From: Burkholderiaceae bacterium
Lineage (GTDB): Bacteria > Pseudomonadota > Gammaproteobacteria > Burkholderiales > Burkholderiaceae_F
Direction: 5' to 3'
Length of the DNA: 64,000 bases
Assembly (NCBI GenBank): GCA_022843955.1
Contig: JALHMQ010000020.1
Span: 29,605-93,604 of the forward strand
The notes under the pieces were generated by a model that was given only the letters and a program-made list of their open reading frames with translations, was not told the DNA's origin and did not search any database. This document shows positions 42,593 to 50,650 of the stretch, piece after piece; within the stretch, counting starts at the first letter, position 1; each line of letters opens with the position of its first letter. Made by a program: the position numbers and the translations under genes.

Positions 42593-43525
42593 ATGAAGAT
42601 CGCATTTGTCTTTCCAGGGCAGGGCTCGCAGTCAGTCGGCATGCTCGCGCCGTTCGCCGACTCGCCGGCTGCTATGAAAACCATGCGGTGTGCCGATGCA
42701 GCGCTCGGCACGCCGATCTCGGCCCTGATCGCCGCCGGTCCGGCCGACGAACTGGCGCTCACCATCAACACGCAACCGGCCATGCTGGCGGCCTCGATCG
42801 CCATGTACGCCGCCTGGCGCGAGGCGGGCGGAGCGGTGCCGGCGATGATGGCGGGGCATAGCCTCGGCGAGTACAGCGCGCTGACCGCAGCCGGCGTGTT
42901 CACCCTCGAGCAGGCGGTCCAGTTGGTGCGCTTCCGGGCTCAGGCGATGCAGGACGCGGTGCCGGTGGGCAGTGGCGGCATGGCTGCGATCCTCGGCCTG
43001 AGTGACGCGCAGGTGCAGGAGGCCTGCCGCGAGGCGGCGCGGACCGAGGTGGTGGAGGCGGTGAACTTCAATGCACCGTTGCAGGTGGTGATAGCCGGCC
43101 ACACGGCGGCGGTGGACCGCGCCTGTGAAGTGGCGAAGAAGATGGGTGCCAAGCGTGCGCTCGTGCTGGCGGTGTCGGCGCCCTTTCACTCGTCGTTGCT
43201 CCAGCCGGCGAGTTTGCTTCTGGCAGCGCGACTGGCCGACACGCCCATGCAGCCACCCCACGTGCCGGTGATCAACAACATCGACGTGTCCATCGAGACC
43301 GACCCAGTGTGCGTACGTGATGCGCTGGCGAGACAGGCAGCGGGTCCGGTGCAATGGTCTGCCATCATCGGTCGGATGGTCAGCGAAGGCGTGACGCACG
43401 TGGTGGAGTGCGGACCGGGCCGCGTGCTCAGCGGCTTGACGAAGCGCATCGCGCCGTCGGTCGAGTCGCTGTCCATCTGCGACATGGCGAGCCTGCGTGA
43501 CGCCATGGAAAAACTGTCCGCATGA
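42593..43525 (+). CDS. fabD: Malonyl CoA-ACP transacylase FabD
   Basis: This 310-residue enzyme loads malonyl groups onto acyl carrier protein. It has the N-terminal FPGQGSQSVGML and the serine elbow GHSLGEYSA with nucleophile S90. The histidine in APFHSSLLQPA and the PVINNIDV segment complete the fold signature. The gene continues the fab operon, with fabG beginning 25 bases later. No unusual features are seen; length and motif order are standard. Confidence 0.97.
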   Translation: MKIAFVFPGQGSQSVGMLAPFADSPAAMKTMRCADAALGTPISALIAAGPADELALTINTQPAMLAASIAMYAAWREAGGAVPAMMAGHSLGEYSALTAAGVFTLEQAVQLVRFRAQAMQDAVPVGSGGMAAILGLSDAQVQEACREAARTEVVEAVNFNAPLQVVIAGHTAAVDRACEVAKKMGAKRALVLAVSAPFHSSLLQPASLLLAARLADTPMQPPHVPVINNIDVSIETDPVCVRDALARQAAGPVQWSAIIGRMVSEGVTHVVECGPGRVLSGLTKRIAPSVESLSICDMASLRDAMEKLSA

Positions 43526-43550
43526 ACCGCATAACCGCAAGGAGATGACC

Positions 43551-44324
43551 GTGCCGACTCGCACCGAGGTTTTTGCGACGGACGCGCTGGCAGGCGAGGT
43601 GGTGCTGCTGACCGGCGCCTCGCGCGGAATTGGCCGTGCCATTTGCGATCAGCTTGCGCGCATGGGCGCACTGGTGATTGGCACGGCCACCACCGAAGAT
43701 GGAGCGGCCGCGATCACGCTGCGTCTGCGCGAGTTTGGCGCCCGCGGACGCGGCGCGGTGCTGAATGTGACCGATGCGGGTCGCGGGGATGCGCTGATAG
43801 ACGAGATCGTGCGCGAGCACGGCAAGCTGTCGATCCTCGTCAACAACGCCGGCATCACGCGTGACATGCTGGCGATGAGAATGAAGGATGACGATTGGGG
43901 TGCTGTGGTGGATACCAATCTATCGGCGGTGTTTCGATTGTCGCGCGCTGCAATCCGGCCGATGATGAAAGCCAAGGCGGGACGGATCATCAATATCACG
44001 TCGGTCGTCGCATCAAGCGGCAATCCGGGCCAAGCCAATTATGCTGCGGCGAAAGCCGGCGTCGAAGGCCTGACGCGGGCGCTGGCGCGAGAGGTGGGTA
44101 GCCGCGGCATCACGGTCAACAGCGTCGCGCCCGGCTTCATCGACACCGACATGACGCGCGGTCTGACGGAACAGCAGACGCAGTCGCTACTGACCCAGAT
44201 TCCGCTCGGTCGGCTGGGGCAACCTGAGGACATTGCCGGATGCGTGGGCTTCCTAGCCTCTGGAGCAGGCGCCTACGTGACCGGCGCCACGCTGCATGTC
44301 AACGGCGGCATGTTCATGAATTGA
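43551..44324 (+). CDS. fabG: 3-oxoacyl-ACP reductase FabG
   Basis: This is a short-chain dehydrogenase/reductase of about 257 residues that reduces beta-ketoacyl-ACP with NADPH. The nucleotide site TGASRGIG is at 21-28, LVNNAGITRDMLAMRM follows, and the catalytic tyrosine and lysine are Y164 and K168 in ANYAAAKAGVEG. The C-terminal GGMFM(N) is conserved. I chose the GTG at 43551 because AAGGAG touches the ATG at 43545 but is ideally spaced from the GTG; the ATG would add two residues. The next gene, acpP, is 139 bases downstream. Confidence 0.96.
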   Translation: MPTRTEVFATDALAGEVVLLTGASRGIGRAICDQLARMGALVIGTATTEDGAAAITLRLREFGARGRGAVLNVTDAGRGDALIDEIVREHGKLSILVNNAGITRDMLAMRMKDDDWGAVVDTNLSAVFRLSRAAIRPMMKAKAGRIINITSVVASSGNPGQANYAAAKAGVEGLTRALAREVGSRGITVNSVAPGFIDTDMTRGLTEQQTQSLLTQIPLGRLGQPEDIAGCVGFLASGAGAYVTGATLHVNGGMFMN

Positions 44325-44334
44325 TTCAACTTCA

Positions 44335-44352
44335 CAGGGCAGCAAGGCCCTG
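44335..44352 (+). other. Stem-loop between fabG and acpP
   Basis: CAGGGC and GCCCTG form a perfect 6-base stem with a 6-base loop just after the fabG stop. There is no T-tract, so it is not a standard intrinsic terminator; it could be an mRNA processing or stability element. Confidence 0.3.
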
Positions 44353-44463
44353 AGATAACAGCGGTTCGCAAAGGGTGCTCTGTTAGACTCGCGGCCGATT
44401 TTTTGCAGGTCTTTGCCTTTGCTTGGGCCTGCTGCAACAATGAATTCCCCTGAAGGAGGAGTC

Positions 44464-44706
44464 ATGGAGAACATTGAACAGCGGGTCAAGAAGATCGTCG
44501 CCGAGCAGCTCGGCGTCAATGAAGCGGACATCAAGAACGAATCCGCATTCGTCGAGGACCTCGGCGCTGACTCGCTGGACACCGTCGAACTCGTGATGGC
44601 GCTCGAAGACGAGTTCGAGTGCGAGATCCCCGACGAAGAGGCAGAGAAGATCCGCACGGTGCAGCAAGCAGTCGACTATGTCGGCGCGCACCTGAAGAAG
44701 GCTTGA
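44464..44706 (+). CDS. acpP: Acyl carrier protein
   Basis: This 80-residue acidic protein carries growing acyl chains on a phosphopantetheine attached to S37 in [18 protein letters not shown]. The N-terminus [18 protein letters not shown] is typical. A near-perfect ribosome binding site (AAGGAGGAG) lies before the ATG, in keeping with its very high expression. AcpS, encoded at 57148, adds its prosthetic group. A 139-base upstream gap with a stem-loop and T-rich DNA may hold an extra acpP promoter. Confidence 0.98.
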   Translation: MENIEQRVKKIVAEQLGVNEADIKNESAFVEDLGADSLDTVELVMALEDEFECEIPDEEAEKIRTVQQAVDYVGAHLKKA

Positions 44707-44746
44707 GAACGCGCGCAGGTGATTCCGTTTCGACGATACGTTCGCA

Positions 44747-45982
44747 ATGACTCGTAGACGCCGTGTCGTGGTGACCGGGCTCGGCATGGTGAGCCCGGTC
44801 GGCAATGACTTGCAGACATCCTGGGATGCGCTGGTCGCCGGCCGCTCGGGCATTGCGCGGATCACCAAGTTCGACGCGTCGGCGTTAAGGTGTCAGGTGG
44901 CTGGCGAGGTCAAGGGCTTCGACGTCGGCGCCTACATGTCGCCCAAGGAAGCGCGTCGGATGGATGCCTTCATCCACTACGGCATTGCGGCATCGGTGCA
45001 GGCAATCAAGGATGCAGGTGTCGAGATCAACGACGCCAATCGGGAACGTATCGGCGTGATCGTCGGTTCCGGCATCGGCGGTCTGCCGATGATCGAGGAC
45101 AATCATCATGAGTTGATGACGCGCGGTGCGCGGCGCATTTCTCCCTTCCTGATACCTGGGTCGATCATCAACATGATCTCCGGCAATCTGTCGATCATGT
45201 ATGGGATCAAGGGTCCGAATCTGGCCATTGTCACAGCCTGTACTACCGGCCTGCACTCGATCGGCATGGCGGGGCGGATGATCGAGTTTGGTGACGCGGA
45301 AGTGATGATCGCCGGCGGCGCTGAAGGCACCATCTCACCGCTTGGTATTGGCGGATTTGATTCAATGCAGGCCCTGTCCACGCGCAACGACGATCCGACG
45401 ACGGCAAGTCGTCCATGGGACCGGGATCGCGATGGCTTCGTTATGGGCGAGGGCGCTGGCGTCATGGTGCTCGAAGATTACGAGTACGCCAGAGCGCGCG
45501 GCGCCCGCGTTTACTGCGAACTGGTGGGTTTCGGCATGAGCGCCGATGCGTATCACATGACCGCGCCCGACATGGACGGCCCCCGTCGCTGCATGGTGGC
45601 TGCGCTCAAGAGCGCTGGGGTCAATGCCGATGAGGTCGGTTACTTGAACGCCCACGGCACGTCGACGCCGTTGGGCGATGTCAACGAAACCAAGGCGATC
45701 AAGGCGGCGCTCGGTGACGCTGCAGCGAAGATCGTCGTCAACTCGACCAAGTCGATGACCGGGCACCTCCTTGGTGGCGCGGGCGGCGTCGAGTCGGTGG
45801 TCACGGTACTGGCAATCCATCATCAGGTCTCGCCGCCGACCATCAATATCTTCAATCAGGATCCGGATTGCGATCTTGACTACTGTGCCAACACGGCACG
45901 GCAGATGAAGATCGATGTCGCCCTGAAGAACTCCTTCGGCTTCGGCGGAACCAACGGCACGCTGGTTTTCCGGCGCGTCTAA
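44747..45982 (+). CDS. fabF: Beta-ketoacyl-ACP synthase II FabF
   Basis: This 411-residue elongating ketosynthase has the Cys-His-His triad: C165 in AIVTACTTGLHSIG, H303 in LNAHGTSTPLGD and H340 in SMTGHLLGGAGG. The N-terminal RRRVVVTGLGMVSPVG and the C-terminal NSFGFGGTNGTLVF complete the signature. It ends the fab group, 40 bases after acpP. Its stop TAA overlaps the start of the small membrane protein gene (TAATG). Confidence 0.97.
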   Translation: MTRRRRVVVTGLGMVSPVGNDLQTSWDALVAGRSGIARITKFDASALRCQVAGEVKGFDVGAYMSPKEARRMDAFIHYGIAASVQAIKDAGVEINDANRERIGVIVGSGIGGLPMIEDNHHELMTRGARRISPFLIPGSIINMISGNLSIMYGIKGPNLAIVTACTTGLHSIGMAGRMIEFGDAEVMIAGGAEGTISPLGIGGFDSMQALSTRNDDPTTASRPWDRDRDGFVMGEGAGVMVLEDYEYARARGARVYCELVGFGMSADAYHMTAPDMDGPRRCMVAALKSAGVNADEVGYLNAHGTSTPLGDVNETKAIKAALGDAAAKIVVNSTKSMTGHLLGGAGGVESVVTVLAIHHQVSPPTINIFNQDPDCDLDYCANTARQMKIDVALKNSFGFGGTNGTLVFRRV

Positions 45983-46449
45983 TGGGCGGTCCCGGGTTTT
46001 CCTGGACCAAGCTCACCCCCTCCGTTGCACGGCGGCGCTGGCTGATCGTCGGCGCCTGCGCCTGTGTCGTGTTGGCTGCGGTTTTCGTCGCCCGTTTGCT
46101 GGCCGACCCGACGATCGGGCTGGGCTTGGCTGTCGTCGCCACCTTGACGGCGGCGGCCGCTTCCGCGCGACCGCGACCGACGCTGGCATCCTGGGTGAAG
46201 ATCGATGGCGATGGCTCGATCTGGCGCCGCTGCGAAGCGGACGCGGCCGGCGTCGGCGAGCGCTTGGTCCCGACAACTGTCAGTCGACACCTGGTGACCT
46301 TCACCGGCGTGGCAGAGCCGATCGCGATTTGGCATGACAATCTGTCCGCCGACTGTTTCCGACGCCTGTGTAGCCACGCCCGCTGGCATGTGGATCGGTC
46401 GCGGCAGGACGCCCGTCCGAGATCCGATGCACAGCCTCCGCCAGCTTGA
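45982..46449 (+). CDS. Small membrane protein, YgfX-like
   Basis: This 155-residue protein has two adjacent hydrophobic helices near residues 20-58 (WLIVGACACVVLAAVFVARL and IGLGLAVVATLTAAA), then a soluble C-terminal part with WVKIDGDGSIWRRCEADAAG and a segment LSADCFRRLCSHARW. This layout resembles the YgfX/CptA family, which often lies near stress-sigma or succinate dehydrogenase genes, but the similarity is weak by eye. It is translationally coupled to fabF and sits 105 bases before rpoE, a position seen in many betaproteobacteria. Function is not established. Confidence 0.65.
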   Translation: MGGPGFSWTKLTPSVARRRWLIVGACACVVLAAVFVARLLADPTIGLGLAVVATLTAAAASARPRPTLASWVKIDGDGSIWRRCEADAAGVGERLVPTTVSRHLVTFTGVAEPIAIWHDNLSADCFRRLCSHARWHVDRSRQDARPRSDAQPPPA

Positions 46450-46477
46450 CCCAGATCGAACGATGCGCCAGCCAGAT

Positions 46478-46508
46478 TCCGAACTATTCCATCGCCACCC
46501 GGTCAGAT
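46478..46508 (+). promoter_or_regulatory. Possible sigma-E-type promoter upstream of rpoE
   Basis: GAACT at 46481-46485 and TCAGA at 46503-46507 are separated by 17 bases, resembling the GGAACTT / TCTGA-like pattern of extracytoplasmic-function promoters. Position 48 bases before the rpoE ATG would suit autoregulation. The -35 lacks the leading GG, so this is a weak candidate. Confidence 0.25.
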
Positions 46509-46554
46509 TGGCCATGTCCGGGCGCGGGGGAAGTCCAGGCGTTCTGCGAAGTCG

Positions 46555-47154
46555 ATGAGCGAACGCGATATCGATCAGCAGATCGTCGAGCGCGTTCAGC
46601 GTGGCGACAAGCGGGCGTTCGATCTCCTGGTCACCAAATACCAGCGCAAGATCTTTCGACTGCTGTCGCGCCTGATCCGTGACTCGGGCGAGATTGAGGA
46701 CGTGGCGCAGGAGGCCTTCATCAAGGCCTACCGTGCGCTGCCGAACTTTCGTGGCGAAAGCGCGTTCTATACATGGCTGTACCGCATTGCGATCAACACG
46801 GCGAAGAACCACCTCGTTTCTCAGGGGCGGCGGGCACCCACCTCGACCGAGGCCGAGGTCGAGGAGGCCGAAAACTTCGACGATGCCGATGGGTTGCGCG
46901 ACGTCAACACGCCCGACGCCGTGTTGATGTCTCGTCAGGTGGGAGAAGCGGTCAATCGTGCGATCGAACGCCTGCCGGAAGACTTGAGAACGGCGATCGT
47001 GTTGCGCGAGCTTGAAGGTCTGTCCTACGAAGAGATCGCGGAGTCGATGAATTGCCCGATTGGAACCGTTCGCTCGCGTATCTTTCGGGCGCGGGACGCA
47101 ATTGCCAACGAACTTCGGCCGCTACTTGATACATCCAAGGACAAGCGCTGGTGA
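46555..47154 (+). CDS. rpoE: RNA polymerase sigma factor RpoE (sigma-E/AlgU)
   Basis: This is a 199-residue ECF sigma factor. Region 2 includes FDLLVTKYQRKIFRLLSRLI and the -10-binding YTWLYRIAINTAKNHL. Region 4 includes LPEDLRTAIVLRELEGLSYEE and a helix-turn-helix with GTVRSRIFRARDAI. It directs transcription of envelope-stress genes. The anti-sigma gene rseA begins 4 bases after the stop, and rseB and degP follow, the same core order as algU-mucA-mucB-mucD in Pseudomonas. Confidence 0.96.
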   Translation: MSERDIDQQIVERVQRGDKRAFDLLVTKYQRKIFRLLSRLIRDSGEIEDVAQEAFIKAYRALPNFRGESAFYTWLYRIAINTAKNHLVSQGRRAPTSTEAEVEEAENFDDADGLRDVNTPDAVLMSRQVGEAVNRAIERLPEDLRTAIVLRELEGLSYEEIAESMNCPIGTVRSRIFRARDAIANELRPLLDTSKDKRW

Positions 47155-47158
47155 GGTC

Positions 47159-47821
47159 ATGATGAATGTGCAGCGAAACGCAGCGGCCAAGGCCGTGATG
47201 ACCAAGGACGCCGACTTGGGCGAAGCGATCTCGGCCCTGATGGACGGCGAACTTGACCGTGCCGAGGATGCGGGCTGGCGCCGCAACTGCCTTGATCGAC
47301 TCTGCGCGGATGAGGGCGCGCGCGATCAGTGGGCGCTGTGGCACGCGACGGCAGATGCGCTGCGTTCGTCGGAGGTGGCGGCGATGCACTCATCTCGCTT
47401 CTCCGCGCGCATGGCGCAGTCCCTGGAGGCCGAACCAGTGATCGTGGCGCCCAATGCCCTGCAACATCAGCGCCGCCTGTTGAGTCGGATGGTGTTGCCG
47501 GGGGCGGCCGCGGCAGCGGCGGTCGCGGTGCTGGCATTCGTTGCGGTGCCGATGCTGCAGGGTACGACGCGTGTTGGCACCGTCGAGATCGCGCGGGTCG
47601 AAGGGGCGTCGCGGCCCGCGGGTCCAGCGAGCCAGGGGGTGGCCTCCGTGGCGCGGACGCTGCCGGCTTCGGTGTTCGAGCGTCCGTCGCGGGTCGAGGC
47701 CGAGCAGTTCGAGATCTATCTTTCGGCGCACAGCCAGATGAGCGGCGGCCTGGGTATGCCGCGCACCAGCCATTATCTGCGCCAGGGCATGACTGTGCGC
47801 AACGGGCAGGGCGGCCGCTGA
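47159..47821 (+). CDS. rseA: Anti-sigma-E factor RseA (MucA-like)
   Basis: This is a 220-residue single-pass membrane protein. The N-terminal cytoplasmic domain has EAISALMDGELDRAED and WALWHATADALRS, the region that clamps RpoE. A transmembrane helix lies at ~111-132 (MVLPGAAAAAAVAVLAFVAV), followed by a periplasmic part with YLSAHSQMSGGLGMPRTSHY. Proteolysis by site-1 and site-2 proteases would release RpoE on envelope stress, as known for the family. Two ATGs are adjacent at 47159 and 47162; GTGAGG lies upstream. rseB starts 3 bases after the stop. Confidence 0.93.
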   Translation: MMNVQRNAAAKAVMTKDADLGEAISALMDGELDRAEDAGWRRNCLDRLCADEGARDQWALWHATADALRSSEVAAMHSSRFSARMAQSLEAEPVIVAPNALQHQRRLLSRMVLPGAAAAAAVAVLAFVAVPMLQGTTRVGTVEIARVEGASRPAGPASQGVASVARTLPASVFERPSRVEAEQFEIYLSAHSQMSGGLGMPRTSHYLRQGMTVRNGQGGR

Positions 47822-47824
47822 CCG

Positions 47825-48874
47825 ATGCTTTCGGCTGGCACGTGTGCATATCGCGCAGGGCAGCGCTCCCTGCGCCTGACATCGCTGACCGCGTTGCTGC
47901 TGCTCAGCGGCATGGCGGTCTGGTCGTCGGCGGGTGCGCAAGCGCAGTCCGAGCCTCCGGAGCGCACTGAACTGCAGTGGCTGCAGGCGATCCAGACGGC
48001 GGCCCAGCGCCTCAATTATGTTGGCACGATTGTGTATCAGCGCGGCGCGGCGGTGCAGTCGTCGCGCATCGTGCACTACTTTGACGGAAGCATTTCGCAC
48101 GAGCGGCTGCAGTTGCTTGACGGCAAGCGGCGCGAGTACATCCGTCGCGACACGGAAGTGCAATGTCTGTATCCCGATAGCCGCAAGGTGCGCCTGGAGC
48201 GGCGACCTGATCAGGAGACCTTCCCGGCCCTCGGGGCAGGCGCGCCGGCAGAAATTTTGCAGCGCTACCGGGTGGAACTGGGCGGGGTCGAACGCGTGGC
48301 CGGATTGCAGTGCCGGGTGATCACGTTGCAACCGCTGGACGACCTTCGCTATGGCCACTGGCTCTGCGCCGACCGCAGCTCTGCGCTGTTGCTGAAGGCG
48401 CAGACACTGAACGAGCGGGCTGAACCGCTCGAGCAGATGGCTTTCGCCGAGGTGAAGATCGGCGAGCGCATGGATCGCAACCAGCTCAAGCCGTCGTGGT
48501 CGACCGACGGCTGGCAGGTCGACAAGGCCGAAACGCAGCCAACCGATGTTGAGGAGAACGGCTGGCGCATCAGCGCACCGGCGGGGTTCCGCCGACTGCG
48601 AGCGGTGGTGCGGACAATGGCCTCTGGCGACATCGAGAGGCCGGCGATGCAGGTCGTGTACAGCGACGGCCTGGCGACCCTGTCTGTCTTCATCGAGCCG
48701 GGCCAAGGCATCAACCTCATGCACGACATTACGCATTTTCAGGGGCCGATCAGCGGCTATAGCCGCCGCGTCGGTGACGCACTGGTGACAGCTATCGGTG
48801 AAGTGCCGCCCGCCACGGTCCGTATGGTGGCGCTGTCTGTTTCGCCGATCGTCGATCCAACGCGTTCCCGCTAA
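47825..48874 (+). CDS. rseB: Sigma-E regulatory protein RseB (MucB)
   Basis: This is a 349-residue periplasmic protein. Residues 1-~40 are a signal peptide (TALLLLSGMAVWSSAGAQA). The mature N-terminal domain has WLQAIQTAAQRLNYVGTIVY and YIRRDTEVQCLYPDS, and a C-terminal domain begins near residue 230 (VEENGWRISAPAGFRRL). RseB binds the periplasmic part of RseA and shields it from the first protease until mislocalised outer-membrane components are sensed. It is packed directly behind rseA. Confidence 0.93.
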   Translation: MLSAGTCAYRAGQRSLRLTSLTALLLLSGMAVWSSAGAQAQSEPPERTELQWLQAIQTAAQRLNYVGTIVYQRGAAVQSSRIVHYFDGSISHERLQLLDGKRREYIRRDTEVQCLYPDSRKVRLERRPDQETFPALGAGAPAEILQRYRVELGGVERVAGLQCRVITLQPLDDLRYGHWLCADRSSALLLKAQTLNERAEPLEQMAFAEVKIGERMDRNQLKPSWSTDGWQVDKAETQPTDVEENGWRISAPAGFRRLRAVVRTMASGDIERPAMQVVYSDGLATLSVFIEPGQGINLMHDITHFQGPISGYSRRVGDALVTAIGEVPPATVRMVALSVSPIVDPTRSR

Positions 48875-48934
48875 CGGCGGCGCGGCCGTTTCGGCGTCCT
48901 TCTTGCTCACACTCACAAAGAGACCTTCTAGGAC

Positions 48935-50449
48935 ATGACGATGATGAACCCCGGCAAGCGCTTCCTGCTCCGTGCCCTGCCAGCGTTAGCTCTGCTTGCC
49001 ACCGCCAGCCTGCCGCTGGCCGGCGTTTCTGCACAACCGGCGACGGTCGCCCCTTCCGTGGCGGCCTTGCCGGATTTCAGCGATCTCGTCGAACGGGTTG
49101 GTCCGGTGGTGGTCAACATTCGCACGTCGGCGCGCATCGGTGGCGCCGTGCCTGGCGGTGGGGGCGGGGGTGGCGGAAACGTGCCAGAAATGGACGAGAA
49201 CGATCCGTTCTTCGAGTTCTTCCGCCGCTTCTTTCCGCAACCTGGGCCGGGACAGCCGCAGCCGCGTCCGGGTCCGCGTGGCCCGCGTGGCGACCGCGAG
49301 GTGCCGCGCGGTGTGGGCTCGGGATTCATCCTCAGCGCCGATGGTTTCGTGATGACCAACGCCCACGTGGTCCAGGGCGCCGACGACATCACCGTCACGT
49401 TGACCGACCGCCGCGAATTCAAGGGCAAGCTGATCGGCGCAGACCGGCGCACCGACGTCGCCATCGTCAAGATTGAGGCGTCTGGCTTGCCGTTTGTTAA
49501 ATTCGGCGACCCCAACAAGTTGCGCGTGGGCGAATGGGTGATTGCCATCGGCTCGCCGTTCGGACTCGATAACACCGTAACCGCCGGCATTGTCAGCGCC
49601 AAGGCGCGCGAGACGGGCGAGTATCTGCCGTTCATTCAAACCGACGTCGCAGTTAACCCTGGCAACTCCGGCGGTCCGTTGATCAATATGCGCGGTGAAG
49701 TGGTGGGGATCAACTCGCAGATATTCACCACCTCGGGCGCGTTTGCCGGCATCTCGTTCGCGATTCCGATCGACGAGGCGACGCGCGTTGGTGACCAGCT
49801 TCGATCGTCTGGACGCGTCACGCGTGGTCGCATTGGCGTGCAGATTGGTCAGGTCACGCGGGAGATCGCCGAAGGCATCGGTCTGGCCAAGCCGCAGGGT
49901 GCCCTGGTCTCCCGGGTCGAGTCCGGGACACCGGCAGAGAAAGCCGGCGTGGAGGCGGGCGACGTGATCCTGCGGTTCGACGGCAAGCCGATCGAGCGCG
50001 AAAGCGATCTGCCACGTCTGGTGGGCAGCACCAAGCCGAATAGCCGGGTGCAGATTCAGGTGTGGCGCAAAGGCAAGGCGGTCGACCTGCCGATCACCGT
50101 CGCCGAGATGGAACCGGATGCCCCGGCACGTCGACCCGACCAGCCGCCCCGCAACGGCCCGGTGGCCAACGCCCTTGGCCTGACCGTGTCCGATTTGCCG
50201 GCGGATCGGCTCAAGGAGATGCGCATTCGAAGTGCAGTGCAGGTCGACAACGTCGATGGGCCAGCAGGGCGAGTCGGGCTGCGGCAGGGTGATCTGATCG
50301 TCGCCGTCAACAACGTCGAGGTGCAGAACGCCAAGCAGTTCAACGACTTCGTTGCCAAACTCGATCCCAAGCGCAATGTCGTGCTGCTGGTGCGTCGGGG
50401 CGAACAGAGCAACTTCATCATCATCCGTCCGCAGGACCGGCAGCCGTAG
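48935..50449 (+). CDS. degP: Periplasmic serine protease/chaperone DegP (MucD, Do family)
   Basis: This is a 504-residue Do-family protease. The N-terminal signal peptide (RALPALALLATASLPLAGVS) is followed by a low-complexity Gly/Pro linker, then the trypsin-like domain with the catalytic triad H144 (MTNAHVVQG), D174 (RRTDVAIVKI) and S245 (NPGNSGGPLIN). Two PDZ domains lie at ~280-375 and ~400-500. It degrades misfolded envelope proteins and is a usual member of the sigma-E regulon. The exact start is ambiguous among ATGs at 48935, 48941 and 48944. A terminator-like hairpin follows. Confidence 0.96.
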   Translation: MTMMNPGKRFLLRALPALALLATASLPLAGVSAQPATVAPSVAALPDFSDLVERVGPVVVNIRTSARIGGAVPGGGGGGGGNVPEMDENDPFFEFFRRFFPQPGPGQPQPRPGPRGPRGDREVPRGVGSGFILSADGFVMTNAHVVQGADDITVTLTDRREFKGKLIGADRRTDVAIVKIEASGLPFVKFGDPNKLRVGEWVIAIGSPFGLDNTVTAGIVSAKARETGEYLPFIQTDVAVNPGNSGGPLINMRGEVVGINSQIFTTSGAFAGISFAIPIDEATRVGDQLRSSGRVTRGRIGVQIGQVTREIAEGIGLAKPQGALVSRVESGTPAEKAGVEAGDVILRFDGKPIERESDLPRLVGSTKPNSRVQIQVWRKGKAVDLPITVAEMEPDAPARRPDQPPRNGPVANALGLTVSDLPADRLKEMRIRSAVQVDNVDGPAGRVGLRQGDLIVAVNNVEVQNAKQFNDFVAKLDPKRNVVLLVRRGEQSNFIIIRPQDRQP

Positions 50450-50507
50450 CCGGTCCGGCTGCGGCCGGTTTCCTTCCCGGGGCAGGTAGAATCCGCGCCC
50501 GGGACGC

Positions 50508-50534
50508 AAAGGGGGTGCAGCCGCGCCCCCTTTT
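50508..50534 (+). terminator. Terminator-like hairpin after degP
   Basis: AAAGGGGG and CCCCCTTT pair in an 8-base stem with a 10-base loop, ending in TTTT. It closes the rpoE-rseA-rseB-degP unit, about 60 bases after the degP stop. The T-tract is short, so termination may be partial. Confidence 0.55.
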
Positions 50535-50650
50535 CGTTATCCAGGCCTTTCGAACTCACCTCCGGCCGCATGTGGCGGCCGGCGTTATGCCGTGTTCAGG
50601 GCCGCTGGCGGCATCTGGAGCCGCGCACACCGCGACCCGTCGCATCAGGC

